From positions 14,381,001-14,445,000 of the forward strand of contig CM068582.1 in assembly GCA_035048485.1 (NCBI GenBank): a stretch of 64,000 nt of DNA, given 5' to 3'. The notes under the pieces were generated by a model. That model worked only from the letters and a program-made list of their open reading frames with translations, made no database searches and was not told the DNA's origin. The first letter of the stretch is position 1. Each line of letters begins with the position of its first letter. This DNA is from Pteria penguin (lineage: Eukaryota > Mollusca > Bivalvia > Pterioida > Pteriidae). The position numbers were made by a program, and so were the translations under genes. Of the stretch, positions 24,011 through 39,100 are shown one piece after another.

Positions 24011-25741
24011 TCCTAGCGAGCTAAAAATCGTACGGTCTAAACGATGGGCTTATGAAATCTCTGAAAGAGTTTTCAATAACCAAACAAATAACAGAAACAA
24101 CTTAATAATACTAACATACAATTTATGTCATTGCAACAAGTCTACCCTTATGTGGGGAGATTTATGAGAGAAAAATTACAATGTTCATGCCATCAAATTT
24201 AACATCAAAGGAAAATTGAGTTCATTTTCATCCCATCATGCTCAAAAGTCAGGTTTTATTACTTTTCTAAAATACACTATACTATCTCATAATTTATGCT
24301 ACTTAGAAACATATTATTTACAAACATTGTACTGCAACAACGATCGTTATATCACAAATCATTCAAATAACAAGAAGTGATTTCTATGGTTTAAATCACT
24401 TATCAACAATATTTGCAATTTATTTAATATGTAAGTACTTTCAACTACCAAAGCCTATAATTTCTAAATACTGGTATTCATTTCTCTTCAACCACCACCA
24501 AATTTTACCCAGTTTCCTTCCTTTCCTTTTTTTTTTGACAAATTATACGTAAGTTTTCAATGCTTGGCACGAACCACAAAACTGGAATAAAACTTTTCAA
24601 TCAAGTGTTTCAAAATTATCCTTATTTTATTCTTTGATTTGCTTTTTGCATCTTGTGATAAAATTTTAACAAAATTTTGTTTGATGAAATGCATTATCAT
24701 TCAGTCTTACCAGTAATACATGTACCACATAAATTAATAGATGTATGATATAAAAACCATAAAACATGGACCTGACAAAACAAAACATTATTCATAAAGA
24801 GTATATTAGCAACATTGCAAATTAAATGCTATCTCATCAGCATGTAGTATGGCTCCACCACAATAAAGTGTTTTACTTTCTGTAACTCTCCTATTTGAAG
24901 AGTCTACTGTTAAATGATAGGGGTGGATAGGTTAATAAAGGCATATTCCAAGTACTAAGACTCCAAATGGTAGTAAATCTTTAAATGTTCTCATCCCTCT
25001 TATGATATGACATAAACTTGTCCTATTTTAATTGAGCAGCTTTACTCTGGTGGAATAATGATAAAGTGAAGAACAGTGGCAATCTCAGCAGGAGATTCAG
25101 GCGTAAAATGATGTAAAACTACATATTAAAGTGCTGTTAGAATGCTGGAGAATTTTGCGTTTTCATGTAATACTAACTGAATTATTCCTCCATTGATAGA
25201 AATTACAACTTTTCCTGCTTCAGTATTTCTCTGGGAGATGTCTTAAAATACTGATTTGCCTATTATCATGAACAAAATAAAAGACTTCTGGTTTAACTTG
25301 TTACAGAACCTTTGTACAACTTTTAACGTCATTTAGTATGATGTCACAATTCAAACTTTAACATAATAATGAAAAATCAGGAAAAGAAGCACCTGTACAA
25401 CTTCTGACATCACATATTATGGTGATTAACTACTGAAAAAAGCTAACGAACTTTTTATTGCTTTTTGTATATATCTTGAGATCGGTGTCACGCATGAGCA
25501 TAATATTTTGTGAGTGACTCTTTTATGTAGATAGGCACATAATAAAGAAAAATTGTGATCATTCTAATAGCACTTTAGGTATCATTAACAAAACCGATAT
25601 GATATAAGACATAGAGGAATGTAAACAAAGCACTTTTTGGACGGAAAAGCATAAGATTTATGACATCAAATCTAGTACAACCACATGTAAATTTAAGGCA
25701 ACAAACAGGTAAGATATGTAAAGTGAATTCAACCACAATAT
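24011..25741. other. Unassigned sequence downstream of ARMC9
   Basis: AT-rich, no exon or known repeat seen. Part of it could be ARMC9 3' UTR if the transcript reads through the TA tract at 26.1 kb, but nothing shows this. Confidence 0.35.
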
Positions 25742-25916
25742 AAAAGTATAATACGAAAGTACCGGTAACTGGTGTTACATGACTATGGCACTAACAACAA
25801 TATAACACAGTGGACATTCAAGGACCCTTGAAATTCACAGGCGAGACCAGGGGCCTGGGAGGAGTGAGTGTCTCCTGTTTGGCTAGTCACACCTGCTGTG
25901 AATGCCTTTAAATACA
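25742..25916 (+). repeat. Dispersed repeat of the AATACGAAAGTA...GAGACCAGG family
   Basis: AATACGAAAGTACCGGTAAC, GACTATGGCACTAACAACAA and AGGCGAGACCAGGGGCCTGG. Related copies are at 17690-17826 (+), 3525-3592 (-) and 35085-35153 (-). A shared GAGACCAGG.GCCTGGGAGG core also occurs at 7511-7545. Confidence 0.75.
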
Positions 25917-26108
25917 GACGTAACAAATATAATTCAGCACTGTATATTTACATGAATGTAAACAAATACTATGTAGAGAGTGTCACAGCCACACAACATC
26001 AGGAAAAAGGTAATAATAACACTTAAGTCAAAAGTACACAATGCAGAATTACCCTCTTAAACAATGGGAGAGATTACATGTCATATGACACATACATGAT
26101 CCTTAGTC

Positions 26109-26282
<174 letters not shown>

Positions 26283-26330
26283 AGATCTGTCTGATGAGCC
26301 CTGGAGGGCTGAAAGCAATAACAGAACAGA
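26283..26330 (+). ncRNA. Hammerhead-ribozyme-like motif (probably decayed)
   Basis: CTGATGA at 26291-26297 is followed by stem GCCC-TGGA-GGGC, one extra T, then GAAA at 26311-26314. The sequence before the core (TCTGT, 26286-26290) pairs with ACAGA at 26321-26325, closing a five-pair helix I. Helix III is reduced to one pair around GCAA. The unpaired T before GAAA departs from the consensus, so activity is doubtful. Penelope-like elements are known to carry hammerheads in their ends. Confidence 0.4.
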
Positions 26331-26759
26331 TGGAAGTTATGTGTTAGGTTATTCTAAACTTCAATTTTAATATACCAAACTGTACCAAGAACATTGTTAA
26401 TATTTTTAATATATATATATATATATATATTAAAAGAAATAGTTTGAAATGAAAATTTTTCATTTATATCCTCCTACTGCAAAATGTATATCTTTCCTAT
26501 TCTAGTTACATATAAAGTCATCAATCAATATAACAATTTACCGGTAAACCTTCTACTCTGATATTTAGCATACAAATATTATTATCATTAATTTTTTAAT
26601 AAATAACATGTAACTACTTTTTACTAAAATATTTATGTATGACATAAGACTGAAAATGAATCTTGTTAAAAATAGAACATTGAAATGCATCATTCTATCC
26701 ATAAATGGTTTTAATTGCTTCTCTTTAGACTCAAAATATTTCATTTCAAGAAAATCTTT

Positions 26760-27049
26760 TTATTTATTGGATGCTGGATTAGGATTTCTGAGAGATGTCT
26801 GACTTCCTTCTCTGTTGGATGTTCTGCTCCCTCTTCTCTGATTGGATGTAGATCCAGAATCTTCCCTCTGGTTGGCTGATCTCTGTGAAGCGTTGCTATC
26901 TGCTCTTTGATTTGGTGAATTTCCAGTATCTGTATTTTGATTGGCTAATCTCTGAGAGGCTTTGCTACCCGATCTCTGACTGGTTGAATTCTGACTAATT
27001 GGTCTTTCTTGTGGGTCACTAACTGGTGACTCCCTCCTGGATAATTGGC
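26760..27049 (-). CDS. ARMC9: ARMC9 coding exon 24, terminal (residues 792-887 and stop)
   Basis: Reads [14 protein letters not shown] to NPNPASNK, then TAA at 26762-26760. The body is built from degenerate units of about 20 residues of the type SQRxANQxxDxGxSxNQR, so it is almost entirely Ser, Asn, Gln, Arg, Gly and Thr. The intron before it is 4.7 kb. No convincing polyadenylation signal was identified; AATAAATAAA overlaps the stop codon itself. Confidence 0.9.
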
Positions 27050-27127
27050 CTATCAAGTAAAATTGTAAATTTTTTTAAAGATTAATACAAAGGAATAAGA
27101 ATTACAAAGTTATGAATATGTGCATAC

Positions 27128-27190
<63 letters not shown>

Positions 27191-30100
27191 ACACAAGTAT
27201 TTCTATGCAATACATTATGTAACATAGTACATATACAGTGTAGGTATTTTGAGTAAGGAAATAATTCACGAAAATGAAATTTTCAAATTTCTCTCAGACC
27301 AAGATCAAGTAGCAGAAAAGTTTCAACATTATATTGAGTGACAATATTTTGTGACAATATTTGATTACTTAACATCCAATCCAACAATTTAATTTCCCAT
27401 GTGATAAATATTAAAAATTTTTTGGACTTTAATACTAGCTTTAAACAACAAGGTTTATAAGAAATGATATAATGTAATAAGAAGAATAATTGCTACTTCC
27501 TCTCTGTATTGACAATGTAGATCATCATATTAAAATATAATGAACATCTTTACATCATAGTGTTACGCATATGATCGGTGTCTCTGATTTTTACTTCCGA
27601 TACCTATAAGCTTAATGTATTACCCAAGAAGTATTTGTTTTGGATATATATGTCATTGCTGTTATTAAATGCAGCAGATGAAAACCACACATGCAACAAC
27701 CAAATTTCCATTCTCAGATTTCTAGCTATGATAAGTATTGCTCTTGTATACTACAGTAAAGCCCTTGTATATATAATACCATTGTTAATCATTTTTGCAA
27801 TCCCATATCACTCCTTGTTAGTCTTGTATACACATTAGATTCCAGTAGACATGTCAAACATTTTTGAAAATTCCATACACAAAATCTCCTCAGACACATG
27901 CAGCACTAACATGTACATGTAACACAAACATTATAAAGACTGCTTTCTTTGTTAATAGTGCAAACATTTCAACTATGAAAAAAAAAAAACATTAATACAT
28001 TAAAATATATTATATTGATCATCAATTCCCCAAAACTTATATTCAAATACCATCTGATGAAGATGTTTGAATGTCAGGTGATCTTTATTTATAAATAGTT
28101 TTCAACAGGCCAGAATTGGTGGGAGTTTCCTCTGTAAACATCCATCTTGTGTATCAGTCTCTGAGTTTTCATGCATAATTCATTAACCAAAATTGATGGT
28201 TTCAGCAAGTAAATTGATGATTTCTTTTCAATTTTATCTATTTTCAAAATTGTCACAGTTTTGAGTGAGAAATCACAAATGCCTGTTTCAAATTAGCTGT
28301 TGAAAAATTGTGAGAATATGAAGGAAAAACAATGGTTTGACTCAATATATGGCAGACGATGGGAGGTAACTCCAACAGATTCTGGCCGAAAGAAACCTAT
28401 CTTTAGTACTTTTTCTATTTAGGTTCACCCTAATATTTCAGACTTGAATCTAAAATGTTTCATTCAACAATGCTTACTGAAAGAACTGATAAATATGAAC
28501 GTGTCATCCTTGGCCCTCTATTTTATAAAGCCTCAGATAGTATTGTTAGATACTTTGGAAAATCAATCTTCCTTCACTAAATCATGTATATACTTCTAGC
28601 ATAAAAAATGTACTCTTCTGAACATTGCCCCATATATACCACTGGCCTATCATTGTGAACAACATATCACACATACAAGTACAGTATCAAACTAGCTGTT
28701 AGAGATATAAAGATAAAGCCTCTCATGATATGATATATATCACGATATCTGAACAATATGATACATATCGTGATACACTTGTTTAATCAAGAAATCAGGT
28801 TAACAATTGATTGCTTTGGTGTCATGAAGTATCCAAAAATAGTTTTTGAGGAAAAAAAACCAAACATCTATATTAAATTGTTACTGATTTTTATAAAGAA
28901 AGGGACTGCATATAGTTGCCATATTGTTTGAGCTTTTTTCTGTATCGTGTATCGTATCATGGCCTCTGTATCATGATATATATCGTTACATCCCTACTAG
29001 CCTCATATCAAACACTATTCACACATGCTAACTTACCACTCTAATTGCCTAGAGAGAAACAGTGTTACATTGGTCAGTATACCAGTTTGTTTTAGATCTT
29101 AGTTCTACAATTTGGCAAACATACAAGTTGCTACATTTCTAAGAATAGAGAAGTTTAAAGACCTTACCTGTAAGTGTATTTGTGGGGTACAAGTTAACTA
29201 CACATGAAATTTTTTCTACTGTTTAGAAAAGTGAACATGTATGAATACATGTACGAGTATTAAAACTTGTAAAATGTGGTCCGTTTGACAGTGGTATTCT
29301 CCCCTTCAATATGAAATTTTTGTTGATTAACTCTGATTAATTAAATGATCAATAATTTAAAGGACTCTGTACTCCAAATATAAGAGTTTAATTTAAAGTA
29401 AAAACCATCTTAAAAAATGGAAATTATTAAACTCCACGCAGAACCCGTCACTAATAAACTCTATTTCCAAAGTATTTATATCAATGGGCATCACTGAATA
29501 TTCATATTTTATTTGCAAAAACGAGACTGTGACATCACTGTTGTGAATAACCAAGCTCTATTAATGCCATTGTGTGAAGAGACCGATGTAAACAAACTTT
29601 TCTACCAACATTGACAGAGGTAATATGGTTACACAGAGTGGTTACTGTGTGGACCAACGTTCATATGTCATGAAGCCACACTGTCTGTGTAGCACTTAAT
29701 AGCAAGAGCAACTCAAAATTTGAGAAGGACTTGTCATGGTTTCTATATGTTTACACAAAGAGATTACAGATTATCCACATGAGATTGATACGAAATGCCA
29801 TTTGTACTTATTTACTTGTAGCGGACAAATCACGCATACTGGTACCTTACAACTTGAAGCAATTACAAATACACACTAAATGACGAAATCATATGCATGT
29901 AACTTTGGGATTTCCCCTTCAACATGTACACATACAAGTATGATTTCTAAACCTCTCTATAAAATTAAAACCTCTTAAAATTAATGATTTGCTACTAAAA
30001 ACTTTAAAAAATGATTGCAAAAAATAATTACACACCTCTGTATTTCTTTTAAATACCTCCTTGTAAGAAATTATACTCCTTTCATTCAGTGTGATTTATT

Positions 30101-33100
30101 AATGAAGTTTACTAATTTTACAAAGACTTATGATTTTTTCTAAATATGGTCTTGTTACTGAAATGAAGGTATATAAGTTAGAAGTCCATGACAGTTTTCA
30201 AAATTTGTGTATTACCATACATATGGTAACATGTTAATAAAAGAAAGGATATTTGGAATTCATGTTTACAAACAGTCAACTGATATCAACTCATGAACCA
30301 TAAAGATGATAAATTAATTGTACATTAAATAAATACATATAGATAAAGAAAAACCCTTCCTACAAAAGCACCTCCGTGTGATTAACTATGACAATTAAAA
30401 AGCAAGATTCAATAAATTGATATGAATTCAGAGAAATGAAGAGACCCTAACACCACAGTCTACATATGAATCACATCTAACAACAGCAAACTAGGTCAAG
30501 GACAATAAGTAGTCGTACCAGCTTGGGAATCAGAATTTCCTGCGAGAAATTTTTAAAAGAGTTTTATGATTTTATGTTTAAACTATTTAAGATGCGAGTT
30601 TTCTTACAATGTTATCATATATGTTGCTATTAAGTGATAATTAGGAATTTTCTATCATAAATGACTGCATGTTTTTTCAGTTTTTCTTTAATTTGTACAT
30701 GGTATATAGCACAAAGATAATAGGTGATGTCCTTCTTGTTCAAAACAGTTAGTTAGAGTTCAATAGACCTTTTTCCAATTTTAAATGATGTAAGGGGTCT
30801 TATAACGGACAAACCACTTTTTGTCGGAACTTTCACTATGACGTTAACGCTTGGACGTTATAGTAATTTGACCCAAATCTAAGCGGCAGTTTTGTATTTG
30901 TCCGGTATTGCCCCTTACATCATGTAAAATTGGCAAAAAGGTTATTATATGCAGAATCTAAATGGTACAATTAAATCAAAGTTCATGACAATTAATTAAA
31001 AACACTACAATGGTAAAAACATACTAAGAATCAGACCAAACAAGATTTATTTGTGAAATGGAAATGCCCTCAGTGGCAGCTTTGTCCACACAAGCTGTTA
31101 TCCTAATACTTCATAAAACTCCAAGGTCAAGGTCAAGGTCACAAGGTCAAAATTTTGGTACCGACAAAAAGATCTTGTCACAAGGAATACATGTGAAATA
31201 TGAAATCCCTATCACTTACTATTCATAAGATATACTCAATGTTCAAGTTTTTGAAATGTAAGTCAAAGGTCACCGTCAAGGTCAAAACATAAAAAATTAT
31301 CGTACCGATGGAAAGGTCTTGTCACAAGAAAATATGCATGTGAAAAAAAAAACCCTACCTCTCACAATTCAAAAGTTATAACTAATATTAGAGTGTTTTG
31401 CCAAAAACAAACACACAGACAGCATTAAAAATTAGATGTCCTCGAATCTTTGATTCTGAGGGCATAAAAATTCTACTTATCTAGAATTTCATCATGTAAA
31501 CATAATCAAATAACTAAACGAAGTCATCAGATCTTACATAAAGATTTTATATCTAATTCATTATACATGTGCATAAGAAATTAACATCAAAGCAGTTTAA
31601 ATGCAGCATACAATTTCTACAACAACACTTTATAACCCTTATGCAGAAACTGAAATAAGCATTGATGGTGATTTTTGAAATTTAGTTTCTAATAAAGATT
31701 CTGAATATTTTTTTTATAGTTTTCAAAAAGCTAGAAAACCAAAAAGTTGCATCAGCATTGATAACGTACCTGATTTCCCGGCTGAGCTTGGACGTGGTCC
31801 AGATTCCGAGTACTGAGGCTGCGGGGGCATAGAGCTGATGGACCCTCGGCTTCCAGGTCGCTTGGCATTCTCCGGAGTCCTTGGCACTTTACCTAGTGTA
31901 CCAACATCAGGGGTACGAGGAATCTTAGGTCTGGATCCAAACACATTCTGATACTCTTTCCCTCTATAAAGTAAAAATCAAATACATACTGAGCTTTATC
32001 AATTATACAACGCACATAAGCTAGATTGTGTGAATATAGTGTACTGAGCTGTATCTGTGCAAGTCAGCCAGTATAACTGCAGAGTATGTTTAAATAACCA
32101 GCAATCAATCATGGATGTATATAAGTAAGATAAACTTCTTCATTTCTAAGAAAATAAATAACAATATATACATGTACAAACCATAGTTATAAACATTCTC
32201 ACATTTTAACTTAATAATGTGGTATAGTTACCATTATTTTAAAAAATGTCACTTAAATTGACAATTTAAAGTGTTCAAGACATTTATCACACATTTTCAA
32301 ATTTCACTCTGAGCGAAACCTGAAAAAGTATTTCATAAACGTTTTTGAAAAATCAACTGTTAAATGGTGTCATGACTTTCCCAAGATTAACTCAAACTGC
32401 AGTGACAAAATGTAATTAGTTTCATTCATTAAACACAAACAAGAAGAAACATCTGAGTATAAATATCAGATTCACGTCATGATTTATTAGTGATTAGTAG
32501 TGAACACGATGAAGTCACAGTGTTAGCGAGGAGACACAACACTCACTCAGGGGGAAGGTCCTTGGGTGAACTTGGAGGCTTCAAACTTCTCTGGCTTGAA
32601 GGTCTGGAACCTGCAAATATTAATTAAAATACATTTACAATTACAGATGTATCTATAGTTTCATAAAGTGTAAAAACAAGTGTAGCATATAGATTTTACC
32701 ACACATAGATCTGTTCATTAATTTGTGTAACTATTAATGTCAGTGTTTCTTATGTAAATCCATAAATTGAAAAAAAACTATATACAATACAGTTAAATTA
32801 TTGTTAAATAAACACTGACCCATGGTGATGGAATGACCGTTGTTTTGATTAATAAATCTATTGGGACAATTAGTTGACTTATAACCAATGCAAATCAGCT
32901 GTCATTGAGCATTGTCGTATCTCGCTATTTATAACCTAGAGACTATATGTGAAGAGAAATAAAACTTTTATTGGATGTGCTATCCATGAACCCATATACT
33001 TTGTCAAAATTTTGTTAAAACAATGAATAGTAGAACCTATGAAAATTAAGTATTTCACAGTATCATGATAAAGTATATAAAGACAACTGCTAAGTAAATG

Positions 33101-36100
33101 ACCATAATTCATCATGGTCAGTTGACCATACATAAGTGACTTAAATTGCAAGAGATTCCTACAACTTAAATCCCACTCTACCATAATATAGGGAAACAGG
33201 GGCAGATAACCCCTTTATTAAATTATACCAATGCTGCGCATATTCAAGTCTTAAAATCACAAATCTGAAATTAAAACCAACGGAAAAAAATTCTAGTACT
33301 TAAAATATTACTTCTAGTGTTTTTATTTCGGAATAAAATAATATCATTCTGACCTTGTTGTGAGGCCCTCTGACTCTCTTGAGTGTTTGGTCGACTGCCG
33401 CTACGCGTTGGTGGACGATCCATGTTGGAACGTGATCGATGAGACAGCTGGGAGGGAGGGCGACTGCTGTAAACCGGCAACGGTTAGTAAGTGCATCAAA
33501 ACAGAAATGTGCACAAAACTCAAACAACAAATCTCACATAGAAAGAATTCTGCTGTGTGTGATAAACAACAGAAGACAATTTTTCTTCATATAATCACAA
33601 GACAAACAGTGTTCTAACCTAAAGTTAGTTATTCTATATTCAAATTGTTAAAATATTTTTATGACTTACAGCAACATCACTAGATGTAATTTTCATATAA
33701 ATAATCTTACAATTCATATGGAGTAAGAATAATATGTGTATATATTGATACTAACTTCACAGATGGCATCTGTTCGGCAGCTCGTCTTTGACTAGGAGTT
33801 ATTGGCCTTTGTAAAGGTTCATTTTTCTGAATGACTAGGTCAGTAAGCTACAGTAAATGAATAAATATTAAGTAATCTTGTCATAAATATGACAAAAAAA
33901 AATCAATTTACAGTTGAATTTCGATCACTCAAGTGAAAGGTATCTTAAAAGTTTAAAATCATCTTGAGTGTTAAAAGGTCAGAGTTTGTGGAATCAAGTT
34001 TTTGTGTTGTTAATAAAATGAATGGACAGGTTTTCAAAAATGAATGATTACTGTGAATTTCTGGAGAATTTTGAATTTTCAATGTTCAAGTTAAAAAATT
34101 TGGACTTTATATTTTTTACAAACCTGACTAAGTTGTAAATGTACACACAAAAAAAACCTGTCATGAAATGAAAAAACGCTTCATAGATATTCTGCTCCAG
34201 GAGAAAATTAGCATCATGTATATTTGGCAACCTATTTGCCCTTCTTAAGGACTGACCCTAAACAAGACTTGCCTAGATGAGTCCCAGACTCATTTAAAGG
34301 GGTTTGGGACTCACCGGAATTTGTAGTTTCTTTACCATTTGTAATGAAGATGAGTTCCAAGACTCTAATGGCACTCATGATTTCCTAGGTCTAGTGAGAA
34401 CACTGAAGACTGAGGTGAAAAATAAGTGGATTTCAGTGTAGAAATTAAATCCTACTCGGTCTTGATATGTAGCAGGAATATTACTCCATACTGTAAATTA
34501 GGATAAAAATTCTAATTTACTTAGATTTCCAGTAAAGCTTCATCTTTCTCATGAACTCATGTGATACAGACCTTTTTCTTGTGTTTTCCACCTGGGACTC
34601 CCTGATATTCTTCAGTAAGGAGCTTCTCTCCGGCAGGCGAATCGACGGGAGGTTGTATTGGTTCGTCCTTGTCAAGGTCCAACTCCATCGCATCTTGATC
34701 TTCCTATAACAATATACATAAGTTCCGACAGTTTGAGCAATTATTATTCAAATGTCAAATGAAATATATAAAACTTACACAGCAAGGGACTTAGGAGAAT
34801 ACAATCATATATGTCACCTAGTCATCTCATAAATTATCAGTTTTGTATATAATTAATTCATTGTACATCTCCTTGGTGACTTCTGCCCTAGAGCTAAGTC
34901 AGATGTCTTTCCTTTTCCCCTTATATACAAAATTTTGAACTGACCTCTTCCTCATCTTCCTCTTCATCATCTGAAGCGTAATCATCTATGTTTTCAACTG
35001 AAATATAAAATTCACTGAAATCAGCCGACTTCGTTTTTTATCACAATCTCTTGTGTATATGGCTATTTAATTTCAGCGGTCAGTGAATGTCCACCATGAT
35101 ACAATGTTGTTAGTGCCATAGTCATGTGACGAAAGTTACTTTCGTATTTTACTTGTACATGTCTATGCGTGGTCAATGATGCAAAAATAGACAGATGAAA
35201 GTTTGTCTGACTGAAAGTATTTAGTAATGCCTAATTATAGATTTATTAGGTCTGATGCATGCATGCACATGAATCTTATTTCGTATATATGAAATAAAGG
35301 TTTTAAATTGCAAACCAAAGTGAGAGTCAAAGACACTGAATCTTGTCCCTAATATAAAGTACTGTCTATCTATATAAACAAGTTTGCATAATGCACATTC
35401 TTACAAAAGTATCTAAGCCTAGTGGCCTAGTGGATAAGGTGCTCCGCTCGTGATCGAGAGGTCCCAGGTTCGATTCCCGCCCTGGGAACACCAGTGTTCT
35501 GTCTTTCTGATGAGACAGTAATAACCGAGGTCCCGTGTCACGGTAGGCATGGCTCGTAAAAGATCCCTCACTGCTTCGAAAGGGTCTGTTGCAAAGGTCT
35601 AAATTTCTATGCAATGCATCGAACAGATGCCGTCACCATATACCTGGAATAATCCTGGAGTGACGTAATACAGTAATAAATCAATCAATACAAAAGTATC
35701 TTCAGAGAATGTGAGAGAAGCATCTAATTAATGCAAACTGAAATTGAATAATTACTATGGAGCGGAGTTAAGAATTAAACCACAGATGTTTGTAGCTTCT
35801 TATATGCATAGCCCTTGAATTGATATACTAAAAATACAATAAACAGGGCCACTGAAAGGGGGGGGGGGGGTTATATAAGAAGCTACAAGCACTTGTGAAT
35901 ACATTTTTAACACAGTATAGACCAGGATAGAAAGATAAGACAAGAGCTGTGTATACAAGGCAGCTAGAGAAGAAAGACCATTTCTCCACACACATGTACC
36001 TTCTTAATTCTTCTTCTACAAGCCCTATATATACTAAATGTAAGCACAAAGAATAAAGGAAATGTTTTATAACTAACCAGAATTTAGCTGCTTTATGATG

Positions 36101-39100
36101 AATTCTATTTGTCTGTTCATATCAGGTTGGTCGTCTTTGATAAAGCATCTCAAAATTTCTTCCATACCCTACAATAGTCATAATGCGTCTAGGTTTATAG
36201 AAGTGGTTGGTTGGTTGATTGGTGTTTTACGTCGCTTTCAACAATATTTCAGTTATATCGCGACATGGAAGCAGGAGGTTACCAACCTCTTAAACATAGT
36301 GGCGCAACCCGGGAATCGAACCCGGATCGTCGGCGCCGCAAGCCAAGCGCTTAACCACTACACCACGCCTGCCCCCTTATAGAAGTGTATCAAGTATGAA
36401 TTACTATGAGATGTCACTGAAAAGGTAAATATACATATCATCAAATTATAAAATTATATAGATTATAAATATCAGAATATATATATATATATGTCTTAAT
36501 TTGGTACACCATTTGGTAGAATTTCCTTAAAAGTCACTGGTCTAAAAATGCCATACATTAATGACAATTTCTGTCCTAAATTTCTGCTTGATCTTCATAC
36601 AAATTTCAGACATCATAGCCTATATCACTCTAAAAAGCCTAAAATCCTCTTTATGCTAAATGTTTCAGTGGCAAAGCATACTGATGGCTGTAAATTAGTC
36701 AAATTTTTGGTTATTTACAACTACCAATATATACAAGTATTTCTAAAATTTCTACATGGTCCATTTAATTTTGATTTCAAGATACATTTTGAAGTTGAAA
36801 AAAAAAAGCCCCAAAAGAAGATCTATTTGTTTTTATGATATTGATATGTAATAACAAAACAAAAAACTCGAAGTATTATTCTTTTAAAAAATATCTCAGT
36901 GTTAACATTAAGTGAAATAGAACAGGTAACAATGCTTAATGGTCAGTTAGTTGATGAAAAAATAACCCACAGGCTTGAACAGTATTAGTAACGTTAGTGT
37001 TTGACCGACTGTTTGATAATTGTCCTTGTTCTTTGTTTTCCTGACTTTCAGGGTTATCAAAAATTGCACCCATACCCACATTTACATGCGAGCGGTGCGG
37101 ATTGAGTTTTAAACCATGGTGTTAGCAGTCATGCCCTCACTATACGATCCTCGAGCATGCTCGCAACCCCAAATAAGGACGGTTGAACGCTTATGAATAT
37201 CGAATTCCACAATAAATTTTTTTAGTTTACATTTACTAGGGTTAGACAATGTAAATTTTCTCTTCTAATTTAAATTTTATTTGACTTTTGTTAGTTTTTC
37301 ATTAGTATTGCACATTTCAATAGAAAGTAATGTGTAATAATATTAATTATTATTTTTAAAAGACATTCTTGTCTACTTAAAACACAATATTTACTACAAA
37401 TATCATATTTTTATAATTATTACATACTAAGGGGAATAACTTTTATAAAGTTTTAGAAATTTACTCAGGAAGGACAACTCTTAGTTTTCTGATTTCATTC
37501 TTCAAGAAAGATAACTATAAATTTCTAACTATAATAAATCTGCATCTTCATTGAATTAAAACATTCATGTCTATGATTCAACTGTTGAATTCCCATCATT
37601 TATGATATTGTATGTATTCATTATTGTAATAAACAGAATGTCTTTTTATTAAGATATTTGCAACATTCATTTTAATGATTCAATGTCAAGCATCTAGGTA
37701 TTCTATTTCAGCCATTCAGAACATATGAAGGAAATTCTTGGATTTTACTAAGGGACCAATTACTGGATTTTACCAGGGGACAAAGCTAACAAATGCAAGT
37801 AAAATCAATGTTGCATTGGGATTTACAATAAAGCCAGAGGTTTACCTTAAACAATTTGAGCTAGACTTTTTAGTTAGAATATGTGATGTAAATTCAATCA
37901 TTATTGCATAATTTTTATTTTCTATGGGTGCAATGCAATCATTTTTGCACAGTACATTATACAGTACAGTCCTGGTCTTTCGGCGCAATTGCACAAAACA
38001 CTGTGGGAAAAACACACAAAGTCACACTGGCAATCCAGGTGGAAATATATCTGTGCTCATTCACAGTTTTGTAAAATACAAAGTGAATTGTGTAATTCTT
38101 CAATTTACATCTGGATGTGACCCATTACAAGGGGTATAAAAAATTACAAACTATAAACTAAAGATATAAGGATAATTAATTGAGCTTACCATGGCTTTAG
38201 CCTCTTCTCTGATGGAGGGAATGGCTAGTATACTGTATAAGGCACCATTCACATAAGGACGGATCTACAACGAACAAAATATAATTATTGTTACAAAATA
38301 AAAGTAAATTTTTCTGATTTTACATGATGTAAGAGTTCATATCCAACAAAAAAGTTTTGCTGCTCAGATTTGCACTATATTACTGTGACATCTCAATCCA
38401 GAAATAAAAGTCTTACAGAAATTACGGAAATAAGTCAAATCTTGGGCCCCTTACACCATTTAAGATCAGAGAAAGGGCTACAATTAGTAAAACTATTTCA
38501 CCACTTTGTTTTTTTAAAAATTTGTGCATCAGCGAATAATCTTATTACACCTATATCAGATTTCTTTTTAAAAAAAAAAAAAAAAAAAAAGTTTGTTCCA
38601 AGTTTACAGTGATGAATTTTTCTCTTTGAAATTATCAACTTGCATCATGAAGGAAATTTATGAAATCAAAGTAAACCGTTCGATCTTAGTAGCTACATCA
38701 TAGTGTTTTTCAAAAGATAGAAAAACCTATGGTAAGATATTAGATCAAAGAGACAACAGTAAATTCACAATTTTATCATTCTTAAAGTTAAACACCTGAA
38801 CACTCTTCTTCAATCTCATATTACTGTTGATACAGCCCCTCACACATTTTTCTCATATGTAAAACAATGTGTTTTTTACTCTGTTAAATATGTATTATTC
38901 ATGCATGTAACATTAACAACATTAATCATTCGTTTGTTTGTTAATGTTTATGCCACCTCTCAATCATGAGGCAAGCTCCTAATGGATTGCACAACCTCCG
39001 CTCTCAAATAACATTGAAAACTTCTTTCGTGTAAAGCTCATTAATAATCGTTAAATGTTGATGATGATCAGAATAGGATTCAAAATTCACTTCCTCTAAT

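Larger units (their letters stand above)
27189..31769. other. Last ARMC9 intron (27050-31769)
   Basis: Contains the hAT-like piece at 28700, the MITE at 30763 and the GGTCAAGGTCAC repeat at 31085. The remainder is AT-rich without exon signals. Confidence 0.5.

Noticed and set aside
33360..33617. Plus-strand frame across 33360-33617
   Set aside because: Antisense shadow of ARMC9 exon 21.
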